Shown here: one piece after another, positions 49,591 to 59,520 of the stretch
Position numbering within the stretch: the stretch's first letter is position 1
Layout of the letters: each line of letters opens with the position of its first letter
Source: VGRW01 sp031396695
Lineage (GTDB): Bacteria; Myxococcota_A; UBA9160; SZUA-336
Direction: 5' to 3'
Length of the DNA stretch: 64,000 bases
Assembly (NCBI GenBank): GCA_031396695.1
Contig: JANNLG010000190.1
Span: 21,331 to 85,330, forward strand
Made by a program: the position numbers and the translations under genes
Notes under the pieces: generated by a model
The model's input: the letters and a program-made list of their open reading frames with translations, nothing else
Told to the model about the DNA's origin: nothing
Databases searched by the model: none

Positions 49591-50207
49591 GCCAACATCG
49601 CCACCGCCGAGCGCGAGAACTTCGCGAGCTGCGCGCGCGGATCGCCCGCGCGCGCGCGCAGCGCGAGCGAGAACAGCACGGCCGCGGCCATGTCGGCGAG
49701 CAGCTTGGGGTCCGATGCGGAGCCGATCTCGCGGCTCTTCTTCGCCGCGCGGAAGCGCGCCTCGAAGGTCTGCGTCAGCGCGCGCAAGCCCGGGCCGAGG
49801 CGCTTCCGCACTTCGGGATCGCGCGCGGCCTCGGTGGCGGCGGTGCCGATCAGGAAGCAGCCGAGCGGAGCGTTTGCATCCGCGAAGTAGAGCGCGAGCG
49901 CGCGCTCGTAGACGCGCAGCAGCGCTTTGGCGAGCGTCGCTTCGGACGCGAGCGCCTTCACCATGTCGGCGCGCGACAGCGCGACGTAGCGATCGAGCGT
50001 GGCCAGGTACAGCTCGCGCTTGTCGCCGAACGCGCCGTACAGGCTCGGCCGGTTCATGTCCATCGCGTCGCACAGCTCGTCGAGCGAGGTGCCGGCGAAG
50101 CCGCCGCGCCAGAATGAACGCGTGGCGCGGGCGAGCGCCGACTCGGGGTCGTAGGCGCGTGGCCGGCCGCGGGTTCGCGGTGGAGCGTTTTGTACTGACT
50201 CGGACAT
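49518..50207 (-). CDS. TetR-family transcriptional regulator
   Basis: A 229-residue repressor. The DNA-binding HTH lies at about residues 22-65 (ALARATRSFWRGGFAGTSLDELCDAMDMNRPSLYGAFGDKRELYLATLD), the TetR signature. The ligand domain contains CFLIGTAATEAARDPEVRKRL, close to YxaF/AcrR-like members. The last ~23 residues (GRPRRRPQATRSVARSEA end) come from repeat copy C and are probably not part of the conserved fold. It diverges from a glutathione S-transferase gene across a paired operator, so it probably controls that gene and itself. Confidence 0.88.
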   Translation of the reverse strand: MSESVQNAPPRTRGRPRAYDPESALARATRSFWRGGFAGTSLDELCDAMDMNRPSLYGAFGDKRELYLATLDRYVALSRADMVKALASEATLAKALLRVYERALALYFADANAPLGCFLIGTAATEAARDPEVRKRLGPGLRALTQTFEARFRAAKKSREIGSASDPKLLADMAAAVLFSLALRARAGDPRAQLAKFSRSAVAMLAPGAVRGRPRRRPQATRSVARSEA

Positions 50208-50271
50208 AAGCCATGGACTCCCGGTTGACCGTCTGCGTTGCCCGGCTAATACTATCCGCGACGGTACAAAA
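50188..50271. promoter_or_regulatory. Inverted operator pair between TetR and GST genes
   Basis: TTTTGTACTGACTCGGACA (50188-50206, forward) and TTTTGTACCGTCGCGGATA (50271-50253, reverse strand) agree at 15 of 19 positions. They face each other across 46 bp holding the start of the GST promoter. The first copy lies in the first codons of the TetR gene. Confidence 0.5.
50225..50253 (+). promoter_or_regulatory. Sigma-70-like promoter of the GST gene
   Basis: TTGACC (50225-50230), 16 bp, then TAATACT (50247-50253). The -10 touches the reverse operator copy, so repressor binding would block it. A GGAGGC ribosome site precedes ATG 50295. Confidence 0.55.
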
Positions 50272-50294
50272 ATACTCGAACGGAGGCATCCCCC

Positions 50295-50939
50295 ATGGAA
50301 CTCTATTTCGCGCCCCTGGCCTGCTCGCTGGCCACGCGCATCAGCCTGTACGAGGCCGGCGCCGCCGCCGCGAACGCGCGCTTCACGCAGGTCGACACGC
50401 GCGCCAAGCGGCTCGCCGACGGCGGCGATTTCCTGGCCGTGAGCCCGATGGGGCAGGTGCCGGTGCTGCGCACCGACGCGGGTGAGTCGCTGACCGAGAA
50501 CACGGCCGTTCTGCAGTACGTCGCCGAGCGTTTTCCCGAGGCGAAGCTCGTGCCCGACGGCATCGTCGCGCGCGCGCGCCTGCGAGAGTGGCTCGGCTTC
50601 ATCGGCACGGAGCTGCACAAGGCGGTGTTCGTTCCGCTGCTCGACGCCAAGGCGCCCGATGCGGTGAAGGCCTACGCGCGCGAGCAGCTCGCGCGGCGCA
50701 TGGCGGTGATCGAGCAGCACCTGGCCGGACGCGAGTTCCTGCTCGATTCGTTTTCGGTCGCCGACGCGTACCTGACCACGATCCTGAACTGGACCGCCGC
50801 GACCGCGGTGAACCTGGGCGAATGGCCCGCCGTGCAGGCGTACCACCTGCGCATGCTAAAGCGCCCGAGCATCGCGCGCGCTTTCGGGGAAGAGCTCGCG
50901 CTCTACCAGGCCGGGCTGACGCGCGCGAAGGCGAGCTGA
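50295..50939 (+). CDS. Glutathione S-transferase
   Basis: A 214-residue GST with an N-terminal thioredoxin-like domain (MELYFAPLACSLATRISLYEAG, cis-Pro in GQVPVL, LTENTAVLQYV binding glutathione) and a C-terminal helical domain (FLLDSFSVADAYL). The Cys/Ser at 10-11 in PLACSLA corresponds to the beta-class GST active site. Such enzymes conjugate glutathione to electrophiles. Good GGAGGC ribosome site before ATG 50295. The TetR regulator is divergent; the SnoaL-like gene begins 9 bp after its stop. Confidence 0.92.
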   Translation: MELYFAPLACSLATRISLYEAGAAAANARFTQVDTRAKRLADGGDFLAVSPMGQVPVLRTDAGESLTENTAVLQYVAERFPEAKLVPDGIVARARLREWLGFIGTELHKAVFVPLLDAKAPDAVKAYAREQLARRMAVIEQHLAGREFLLDSFSVADAYLTTILNWTAATAVNLGEWPAVQAYHLRMLKRPSIARAFGEELALYQAGLTRAKAS

Positions 50940-50948
50940 GCCCCGCGC

Positions 50949-51242
50949 ATGGAGTCCGCCGACGTGACCGCGTTCAACCGGACCTCGGAGCTGATGCGCC
51001 GCTTCAACGACGCATTTCGGTTTTACGACCCCGCCGCGCTGGTCGAGCTGGTCGCCGCCGATTGCACGATCGAGAACACGCAGTTCGAGCTCGAGGAGGT
51101 GTTCGTGGCCGGCGAGCGCGCGCTGATCCGCTGGCGTTACCGCTTCGGCCCAGGCGCGAGCGACTCGATCCGCGGCGTGAACATCATGCGCGTGCGCGAC
51201 GGGCTGATCGTCGAGGCGCTCGGCTACGTGAAGGGCGTGTGA
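50949..51242 (+). CDS. SnoaL/NTF2-like protein, shortened
   Basis: A 97-residue protein of the NTF2/SnoaL-like fold (small alpha+beta cone; some members are isomerases or cyclases). TSELMRRFNDAFRFYDPAALVELVAADCTIENT opens the fold; FELEEVFVAGERALIRWRYRF and IRGVNIMRVRDGLIVEALGYVKG close it. Between them about 30-35 residues found in typical members (PxDG..YxGREA... helix) are missing without a frameshift, so the cone may be incomplete. Probably co-transcribed with the GST gene. Confidence 0.7.
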   Translation: MESADVTAFNRTSELMRRFNDAFRFYDPAALVELVAADCTIENTQFELEEVFVAGERALIRWRYRFGPGASDSIRGVNIMRVRDGLIVEALGYVKGV

Positions 51243-51251
51243 GCCGCGCGC

Positions 51252-51950
51252 TCAAGCGGCGTCGTGAAAAATGATCCCGAGCGTGTAGCGCTGGCCGCTC
51301 TCGACCGCGCTCACACCGTGACGAAGCGACGCGCGCGTGAAGCCGCGGCCGCCGAGCACGGGACGCTCGTTCACCGCGAACAAGACCAGCTCGCCGCGCG
51401 CCGGCGAGAGCGCCGTCCCGATCGACTGCTGCCGCGTGCGGTTCTCGACCACCAGGAACTCGCCGCCCGTGAAGTCGACCGCCGGCTCGGACAGCATGAA
51501 CATCGCCTGCAGCGGGAACGCGAGCGCTCCGTACAGGTCGCGGTGCAGGCAGTTGAAGCCGCTCTGTTCGTAGTGCAGCAAGAGCGGCGTCGGCTTGGTC
51601 TGACCGGCGGCGTGACAGCGCGCGAGGTACCCGTCGAGCTCGAGCTCGTAGCGCTCGGGCCGGCGCAGCCGCTCCATCCACGCGTTGGCGAGCGGCGCGA
51701 GCCTCGGGTACAGCGCGCGGCGCAAGCTCGAAACCACGTCGGGCAGCGGGTTCGCGAAGTACGCGTAGTCGCCGCGGCCGAAGCGGTGGCGCTCCATGTC
51801 GACGCGCTTGCGGAAGCGCGCGTCGTCGCCGTACAGCGCCACCAACCGCGCGCACTCCTCCTTGCCGAGCACCGCGCCCGCGCGCGCGCAGCCGCGCGCG
51901 TCGAGCTCGGTCTCGATCGCCTTCCAGTCGAGACGGTCGATCGCTTCCAC
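51252..51950 (-). CDS. 2-oxoglutarate/Fe(II)-dependent oxygenase
   Basis: A 232-residue non-heme iron oxygenase. The iron ligands are His136 and Asp138 (HRD) and His211 (RHGV); Arg221 in GQRYTLG probably binds 2-oxoglutarate. This group often sits next to ada in bacteria and may remove methyl or alkyl groups. Its ATG lies 7 bp after the ada stop, so it is co-transcribed with ada and likely part of the adaptive response. It is not AlkB, which has a different nucleotide-recognition lid. Confidence 0.88.
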   Translation of the reverse strand: MEAIDRLDWKAIETELDARGCARAGAVLGKEECARLVALYGDDARFRKRVDMERHRFGRGDYAYFANPLPDVVSSLRRALYPRLAPLANAWMERLRRPERYELELDGYLARCHAAGQTKPTPLLLHYEQSGFNCLHRDLYGALAFPLQAMFMLSEPAVDFTGGEFLVVENRTRQQSIGTALSPARGELVLFAVNERPVLGGRGFTRASLRHGVSAVESGQRYTLGIIFHDAA

Positions 51951-51957
51951 CGCGCGC

Positions 51958-53034
51958 CTACGCCCGCTCGCGTTCGCGGCGCAGGAGCGCTGCCTTGCGC
52001 TCGGCGCCCCAGCGATAGCCGCCCGTTCCGCCCGAGCTCGGCACCACCCGATGACAGGGAATCACCAGCGCGACGGAGTTCGAGGCGCACGCCTGCGCGA
52101 CTGCGCGGACGGCCCGCGGCTTGCCGATCGCCGCGGCCAGCTCGCCGTAGGTCGACGTCGAGCCCGCGGGAATGCCGCGAATCGCTTCCCAGACCCGGCG
52201 CTGGAATGCGGTCGCTTGCACGTCGTAGGGCAGAGCCGAGAGACCCTGCCCGCCCGCGTCGACCTGCGCCGCGAGCCGCGCGCGCATCGCCTCGTCGCCC
52301 GGCTCGAGGCGCGCGCCGGCGAACTCGCGCTCGAGCTCGTCGACCAGCGCCCGCACGCGGTCGCCGAGCCGCAGCGCGCAAATGCCGCGCTCCGTCTCTG
52401 CCACCAGAATGTGTCCCCCGACCGGCGACGCGAGCGTGACGAAGCGGATGCGCTCGCCCGTCGCTCGCTTTCGGTACGCACTCGGCGACATGCCGAGCTG
52501 GGCGCCCGCCTTTTCGTACAGCCGGCTGGTCGAGCCGTAGCCGCTCGCGTACAGCGCGCCCGCGATCGCTTCGCCGCCCCGCAGCTGCCGCTTCAGGCGA
52601 TCGACGCGCAGCGTGTCGGCGTACTTGCGCGGCGACACGCCGACCACGCGTTTGAAGACACGCTGCAGGTGCGCCGGGCTCAACCCCACTTCGCGCCCCA
52701 ACTCGGTGAGCGTGGGAATGCGATCGACGTGAGCCTCGATGTAGCGGCACGCCGCGAGCGCGCTCCGCTTGGCGGGATCGTGCGCGCCGGACGCGTCCGG
52801 CCGGCAGCGCTTGCAGGCTCGAAAACCCGCCGCGCGCGCGGCGAGCGCGCTCTTGTAGAACGACACGTTCGCGCGCAGCGCGCGCCGGCTCGGACAGACC
52901 GGCCGGCAGTACACGCCGGTCGTTCGCACGGCGTAGACGAAACGCCCGTCTTGCGTCGGGTCTCGGTCCAGGACCGCGCGCCACTGCGCGTCGTCCGTAG
53001 TTTGGGTCCGGGGAGCCATCGGGAGTGTCGACAT
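51958..53034 (-). CDS. ada: Ada: methylphosphotriester / O6-methylguanine-DNA methyltransferase and AraC-type activator
   Basis: A 358-residue full-length Ada. The zinc-binding N-terminal domain has Cys43, Cys47, Cys74 and Cys77 (Cys43 equals the methylphosphotriester acceptor Cys38 of E. coli). An AraC helix-turn-helix follows (TLTELGREVGLSPAHLQRVFKRVVGVSPRKY in two pieces), then the MGMT domain with the PCHRVV acceptor Cys327. Methylation of Cys43 turns E. coli Ada into an activator. ATG 53034 has a GAGGTGG ribosome site. A consensus Ada box lies upstream. Confidence 0.96.
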   Translation of the reverse strand: MSTLPMAPRTQTTDDAQWRAVLDRDPTQDGRFVYAVRTTGVYCRPVCPSRRALRANVSFYKSALAARAAGFRACKRCRPDASGAHDPAKRSALAACRYIEAHVDRIPTLTELGREVGLSPAHLQRVFKRVVGVSPRKYADTLRVDRLKRQLRGGEAIAGALYASGYGSTSRLYEKAGAQLGMSPSAYRKRATGERIRFVTLASPVGGHILVAETERGICALRLGDRVRALVDELEREFAGARLEPGDEAMRARLAAQVDAGGQGLSALPYDVQATAFQRRVWEAIRGIPAGSTSTYGELAAAIGKPRAVRAVAQACASNSVALVIPCHRVVPSSGGTGGYRWGAERKAALLRRERERA

Positions 53035-53115
53035 CGTGCCACCTCGTCGAAGTTCGGGCTCGCTGGCCCGTATGACGAGGAGCTTCGGCGAACGCGAGCC
53101 GCGGCTCTATCCGCT

Positions 53116-53130
53116 TCTTGCGCTCGAATT
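53116..53130 (-). promoter_or_regulatory. Ada box upstream of ada
   Basis: On the ada strand AATTCGAGCGCAAGA contains AAT-N6-GCAA, matching the E. coli Ada box (AATTAAAGCGCAAGA) except for two bases. It lies 82 bp before the ada start, between the VOC gene stop and ada, as expected for an autoregulated adaptive-response promoter. Confidence 0.7.
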
Positions 53131-53138
53131 CCGCGCGG

Positions 53139-53489
53139 CTAGCGCCGCGTGGAGTGGCCGATGCGCAGCAGGTGCCCGTTCAGGTCGCGCACGCTGAACT
53201 CGCGCACGCCCCAGGGCTGAGAGGCGATCGGCTCCTCGATCGGCGCGTTGCGCTCGCGGCAGACCGCGTAGACGAAGTCGGCGTCGTCGACCAGCACGCA
53301 GCAGATCGACTCGGGCCGGGGCTCGGGCGCCTTGGCGAAGAACAGCTCGGCACCGCCCGCGCGCACCGCGCCGAAGCTGTCGCCGCGGTTCCAGGCGATC
53401 TCGAGTCCGAGCACGTCGCGGTACCAGGCCTGCGTCTTCGCGACATCCGCCACGGGCAGTTGCGGGACGACCATCCTCCACATGCGCAT
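53139..53489 (-). CDS. VOC-family (glyoxalase/bleomycin-resistance fold) protein
   Basis: A 116-residue vicinal-oxygen-chelate fold protein. PQLPVADVAKTQAWYRDVLGLEIAW is the typical first module and WGVREFSVRDLNGHLLRIG the second, with a Glu as likely metal ligand (VREFSV); the first-module His is replaced by Gln (PQLPV). Antibiotic-binding or lyase roles are both possible. ATG 53489 or ATG 53483. Same strand as ada but an Ada box separates them, so it is probably a separate unit. Confidence 0.82.
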   Translation of the reverse strand: MRMWRMVVPQLPVADVAKTQAWYRDVLGLEIAWNRGDSFGAVRAGGAELFFAKAPEPRPESICCVLVDDADFVYAVCRERNAPIEEPIASQPWGVREFSVRDLNGHLLRIGHSTRR

Positions 53490-53515
53490 CGTATCGGCCG
53501 CTCGCGCGCGAAGAC

Positions 53516-54334
53516 TCAGAGCGCGCCGGGCGGAACGGTGATGCGCGTGGGCAGGCCCCCGCGCTCGACGAGCACTTCTCCGCCAGCGCGCGGGTTGAGC
53601 GCGCGCAAGGCGTTGAACGCCTGCGACGTGTTGTCGACCGGAACGCCTGCGACCGAGACGACGACGTCGCCGCTGCGCAGGCCGATCCGCTCGAGCGCGC
53701 TGTCGGGGCGGACGTCCAGGATCGCGACGCCGCGGAGCTGACCGTCGTCGCCGAGCAGCGGCTTGTAGCGCGCCTGCTGGGAGAGATTCACCAAGAGCTG
53801 ATCGTTGCCGACGCGCTGCGTGGCCTCCGAGTCCGCCTCGTCGTCCTGATCGCGCGCGGCGCTGGCGGGCACGGCTGACGCGGGCTTCGCGCGCACGCGC
53901 GGGGACGTGCGGCCGCGCCGGCTCGAGGCCGTCTCGCGCGAGCCCCGACCCGACCCGTTGGGGGAGTCCACGCCGTCGGGCGAACTCGCGTCGCGTCCAG
54001 CGCCGGAACCGGCGCCCGAGCCGCCCGCGCCGCCCGGGGCGCGCGCGATCGCGACCGGCGCAAGCGCGAGCCGCACGAGCCGACCCGACTGTTCGAGCAC
54101 GATCCCGTGCTGGTGGATCTCCCGCACGCGCGCGGCGCCGACAACGTCGCCGGGGCGCACCACCTGGGTCGCTCCCTGGTTGTCGACTACCGCGATCGAG
54201 CGCTCGGCCGACGCGGCGACGACCGTGCCGATCAAGCGCAGCGGAGTTTGCGTCTCGGGCAGCGCGGAGTCGGCGCTCGCGCGCGCGGCTAGCGCGAGTA
54301 CGAGCAGAGCGATCGCGAGCCGCTCACGCGCCAT
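53516..54334 (-). CDS. GspC-like protein with PDZ domain
   Basis: A 272-residue protein matching type II secretion GspC in architecture: an N-terminal hydrophobic/signal segment (1-22), an HR domain (LRLIGTVVAA...AVVDNQGATQVVRPGDVVGAARVREIH...GIVLEQSGRLVRL), a Gly/Ser/Arg-rich linker and a C-terminal PDZ domain (ALERIGLRSGDVVVSVAGVPVDN). GspC contacts the secretin N0 domain. No other Gsp genes are adjacent here, and the secretin lies 12 kb away. ATG 54334 overlaps the dsbD-like gene by 11 bp. Confidence 0.8.
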   Translation of the reverse strand: MARERLAIALLVLALAARASADSALPETQTPLRLIGTVVAASAERSIAVVDNQGATQVVRPGDVVGAARVREIHQHGIVLEQSGRLVRLALAPVAIARAPGGAGGSGAGSGAGRDASSPDGVDSPNGSGRGSRETASSRRGRTSPRVRAKPASAVPASAARDQDDEADSEATQRVGNDQLLVNLSQQARYKPLLGDDGQLRGVAILDVRPDSALERIGLRSGDVVVSVAGVPVDNTSQAFNALRALNPRAGGEVLVERGGLPTRITVPPGAL

Positions 54335-56060
54335 CGGTTCGCTCCTCGGCCAACGCGTCGACCAGCCCGTCGACCGTGATCAGCTCCGGCAGCACGCGCG
54401 GTGCGTCGGGCGCGTCGGGGAACCAGAGCACGTAGAGCGGCACGCCGGCCTTGCCGAAGCGCGCGATCTCGGAGCGGATCGACTCGTCGCGCTGCGTCCA
54501 GTCGGCCTTCAACACCGCGAAGTGTCGGCGCGCGAGCTCGGCCTGCACGCGCTCGCTGCGCAGCACCAGCCGCTCGTTCGCCTTGCAGGTCAGGCACCAG
54601 TCGGCCGTGAACTCCGCGAACACCGGGCGGCCCTCGCGCAGGTGCGCGGAGACCGCGTCGGCCGAGTAGCTCGACGCGTGCGCTTCCGTTCCCCCGTGGG
54701 CACCGCTCTCGGCGGCGTCGGCCTGCGCGAGCGGACGCAGTACGAAGAGCGCGGTCAGCACCACCGCGCCCGCCAACGCGAAGCCGCGCCCGCTGCGCTC
54801 ACTCGCCTGCAGCGCGCCGAAGATCCAGGCGCCGAACGCGAGCGCGACCAAACAGCCGAGCGCGGCCGCGAGCGCGTCGATTCCCGCGAGCCGACCGAAG
54901 ATCCACAACAGCCACGCGGCACTCGCGAGCAGCGCGAAGCCGAGCACCACGCGCAGCCGGCCCATCCACGCGCCCGAGCGAGGCAAGAGCCGCGCGCTGC
55001 CGGGGATCAGCGCCACCAACGCGAGCGGCAGCGCCAGCCCGAGGCCGAGCGTCGCGAACACCGCGAGCGTCGCCGGCGCCGGGCTCGCGAACGCGAAGCC
55101 GACCGCGGTGCCGAGGAACGGTGCCGAGCAGGGCGTGGCGAGCGCCACCGCGAGCAGCCCGTCGCACAGCGAGCGGCTCGCGCCCGACGCGTTCGCGCCC
55201 ACGTAGGCGAGGCCGGACGGAGCCGCGATCTCGAAGACACCGAACAGGTTCAGCGCCAGCACCACCAGCAGCGCCGCGATCGCGAGCGAGTAGGCCGGCT
55301 CCTGGAACTGGAAGCCCCAGCCGACGGCGGTGCCCGCCTCGCGCAGGCCGATCACGACCGCGGCCAGCGCGAGCATGGTGATCAGCACGCCCGCGACGTA
55401 GCCCGCGCCGTGCGCGAGCACCTCGTGCCGACTCTTGCCCGCGAGATCCGCCAGCGCGAAGGCCTTCAGCGCCAGCACCGGCAACACGCACGGCATCAGG
55501 TTCAAGAGCAGGCCGCCGACCAGCGCGAGCAGCAGCACCCGAGCCAGCGGAAGCTCCGGCCCGGTCGCCGCGACAGCAGCGCTCGAACCACCCACGAGCA
55601 GAGAGCCCAGGTCGCGCTCGAGCTCGAGCCGGCCGGGAATGCAGACGTCCTTGCAGGCCAGGAAGCGGACGTCGACGCGCGCCATGCGCACGGAGTCCGA
55701 CCAGGCAGCGAGCTCGAGCGGGCTCGCGAGTGTGACGCTGTCCGCGTAGCCGAAGCTCGTGATGCCGATCTCGGCGTCGGCGAACTCGACCGGCGCCGGG
55801 TACTCGGTCGGACCCACGCTCGCGCCGTCCACGGTCCAGGCGAGCGCGGTCGGCAAGCCGACTTCGCCCACCTCGGCACCGTAGATGTGCCAGCCGGGAT
55901 CGATCGCGAGCCGAACGCCCAGGCTCGGGGCGGCGCCCGTCCCGACCGTGATCTCACCGCGCACCGGCAGCGGTTCCTCTACCGCCTCCGCGTGCGCGAG
56001 CGCGACCGCGGTGCACAGCACCGCCACCGCGGCAAGGCCGACCGTGCGCAGGAGTCCCAT
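54324..56060 (-). CDS. DsbD-family thiol:disulfide interchange protein
   Basis: A 578-residue membrane protein that moves electrons from cytoplasmic thioredoxin to the periplasm. A signal peptide (1-25) and an N-terminal alpha domain (CKDVCIPG) come first. About eight hydrophobic segments follow, with the CcdA-type cysteines in LMPCVLP and ATPCSAPFLG. The C-terminal thioredoxin domain carries WCLTCK. All three pairs needed for relay are present. Downstream GspC-like gene is coupled. It may supply reductant to the TlpA and heme proteins at 42-47 kb. Confidence 0.9.
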   Translation of the reverse strand: MGLLRTVGLAAVAVLCTAVALAHAEAVEEPLPVRGEITVGTGAAPSLGVRLAIDPGWHIYGAEVGEVGLPTALAWTVDGASVGPTEYPAPVEFADAEIGITSFGYADSVTLASPLELAAWSDSVRMARVDVRFLACKDVCIPGRLELERDLGSLLVGGSSAAVAATGPELPLARVLLLALVGGLLLNLMPCVLPVLALKAFALADLAGKSRHEVLAHGAGYVAGVLITMLALAAVVIGLREAGTAVGWGFQFQEPAYSLAIAALLVVLALNLFGVFEIAAPSGLAYVGANASGASRSLCDGLLAVALATPCSAPFLGTAVGFAFASPAPATLAVFATLGLGLALPLALVALIPGSARLLPRSGAWMGRLRVVLGFALLASAAWLLWIFGRLAGIDALAAALGCLVALAFGAWIFGALQASERSGRGFALAGAVVLTALFVLRPLAQADAAESGAHGGTEAHASSYSADAVSAHLREGRPVFAEFTADWCLTCKANERLVLRSERVQAELARRHFAVLKADWTQRDESIRSEIARFGKAGVPLYVLWFPDAPDAPRVLPELITVDGLVDALAEERTDGA

Positions 56061-56208
56061 CCCTCAGAACTTCGGCGCCAGGTCTGCCCCGGGATGTGAT
56101 TCACAACCGCGCAAGACGGGTGCAACTCGGCGGCAGAGGTGCCCGCGCGGCGTGCGCTTGATACCTTGGCGCGCGTCCGCACCGCGCGTCCGATCAGGGG
56201 GAGGTCCG

Positions 56209-57519
56209 TTGCCAGCTCACGAACCCGTTGCGCCCGCCGAGCTCGCCGAGCGGCGGCGCCGCTTCCAGAGCCAGCTCGGCGAGGGCATGGCGCTGATCCC
56301 CGGCGCGAAGTCGCGCTCGCGCTCGCACGACACGGACTACGTCTTCCGGCAGGACTCCGATCTTCTGTACCTGACTGGCTGGGAGCAGCCCGACGCGCTG
56401 GCCGCCTTCACGCGCGACCGCTTCGTGCTGTTCGTGCAGCCGCGCGACCCGCTGCTCGAGACCTGGAACGGGCGCCGGCCCGGCACCGAAGGCGCGGTGA
56501 CGCGCTTCGGGGCGGACGAATCGCACCCGATCGGCGAGCTCGCGGCCAAGCTGCCCGGCCTGATCGAGAACCGGCCGCGGCTCTTCCATACCTTTGGACA
56601 CGACGCGGAGCTCGACGCGCGGGTCGTGACGGCGCTCGGCGACGTGCGCGCGCGCGTGCGCCGCGGCGTGATCGCGCCGTCCGAGATCAGCTCGCCGCAC
56701 GCGCTGGTGCACGAGATGCGGCTGCGCAAATCCGCGCGCGAGCTCGAGCTGATGCGCGCGGCGTCGGCGATCTCGCACGAGGCCCACCACGCGGCGTCGA
56801 AGCTCGCGCAGCCGGGCGCGCGCGAGTACGAGCTCGAGGCGGCGCTGTTGCACGTGTTCCGCAAGCGCGGCGGCTCGGGTCCCGCGTACAACCCGATCGT
56901 CGGCACGGGTGAGAACGCGACCGTGCTGCACTACGTCGAGAACAAGGACGCGCTAAAGCCCGGCGAGCTGGTGCTGATCGACGCGGGCGTCGAGCTGTAC
57001 GGCTACGCGTCGGACGTGACGCGTTCCTACCCGGTCGGCGGCAAATTCGAAGGCGCGGCGCGCGACGTGTACCAGGCCGTGCTCGACTCGCAGGCCGCGG
57101 TGTTCGCGATGATCGCACCCGGCGTCACGCTCCCGCAGATGCACCAGGCCGCGTTGCGCCCGTTGGTGGCGGGGCTGGTCGAACTGGGCGCGCTCGCGGG
57201 CGACGTCGACGAGCTGATCCAGACCGAGGCGTACAAGCCGTTCTACATGCACACGACCGGACACCTGCTCGGCTTGGACGTGCACGACGTGGGCAGCTAC
57301 TTCGTCGACGGCAAGCCGCGCGCGCTCGAAGCCGGCATGTGCTTCACCGTCGAGCCCGGCCTGTACTTCAGCGCGACCGAGCCGAAGACGCCCGCACACC
57401 TGCGCGGGATCGGCGTGCGGATCGAGGACGACGTCGTGCTTTCTGCGAGCGGCTACGAGAATCTGACCTCGTCGATCCCGAAAGAGATCGCCGACGTCGA
57501 AGCCTGGATGAGGAGCTAG
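56209..57519 (+). CDS. pepP: Xaa-Pro aminopeptidase (M24 family)
   Basis: A 436-residue metallopeptidase removing an N-terminal residue before proline. The N-terminal aminopeptidase-P domain has RRRFQSQLGEGMALIPG and DTDYVFRQDSDLLYLTGW. The M24 metal ligands are in LIDAGVELYGYASDVTRSYP (two Asp), HTTGHLLGLDVHD (His), TVEPGLYF (Glu) and VRIEDDV (Glu). TTG 56209 is the start: GGGGGAGG lies 6 nt upstream and the family begins there, although the frame is open further left. The acs gene follows 8 bp after. Confidence 0.93.
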   Translation: MPAHEPVAPAELAERRRRFQSQLGEGMALIPGAKSRSRSHDTDYVFRQDSDLLYLTGWEQPDALAAFTRDRFVLFVQPRDPLLETWNGRRPGTEGAVTRFGADESHPIGELAAKLPGLIENRPRLFHTFGHDAELDARVVTALGDVRARVRRGVIAPSEISSPHALVHEMRLRKSARELELMRAASAISHEAHHAASKLAQPGAREYELEAALLHVFRKRGGSGPAYNPIVGTGENATVLHYVENKDALKPGELVLIDAGVELYGYASDVTRSYPVGGKFEGAARDVYQAVLDSQAAVFAMIAPGVTLPQMHQAALRPLVAGLVELGALAGDVDELIQTEAYKPFYMHTTGHLLGLDVHDVGSYFVDGKPRALEAGMCFTVEPGLYFSATEPKTPAHLRGIGVRIEDDVVLSASGYENLTSSIPKEIADVEAWMRS

Positions 57520-57527
57520 TCGAGTTC

Positions 57528-59495
<1,968 letters not shown>

Positions 59496-59520
59496 GTTTC
59501 GGTCCGTACTGGGGGGTTCG

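Noticed and set aside
39257..56060. A type II secretion system spread over the secretin and GspC-like genes
   Set aside because: They are 12 kb apart on separate operons, and no GspE, GspF, GspG or other T2SS component is in the window.
56095..56105. TGTGATTCACA palindrome before pepP as a CRP site
   Set aside because: The half-sites are separated by one base instead of six, so it does not fit CRP/FNR geometry.
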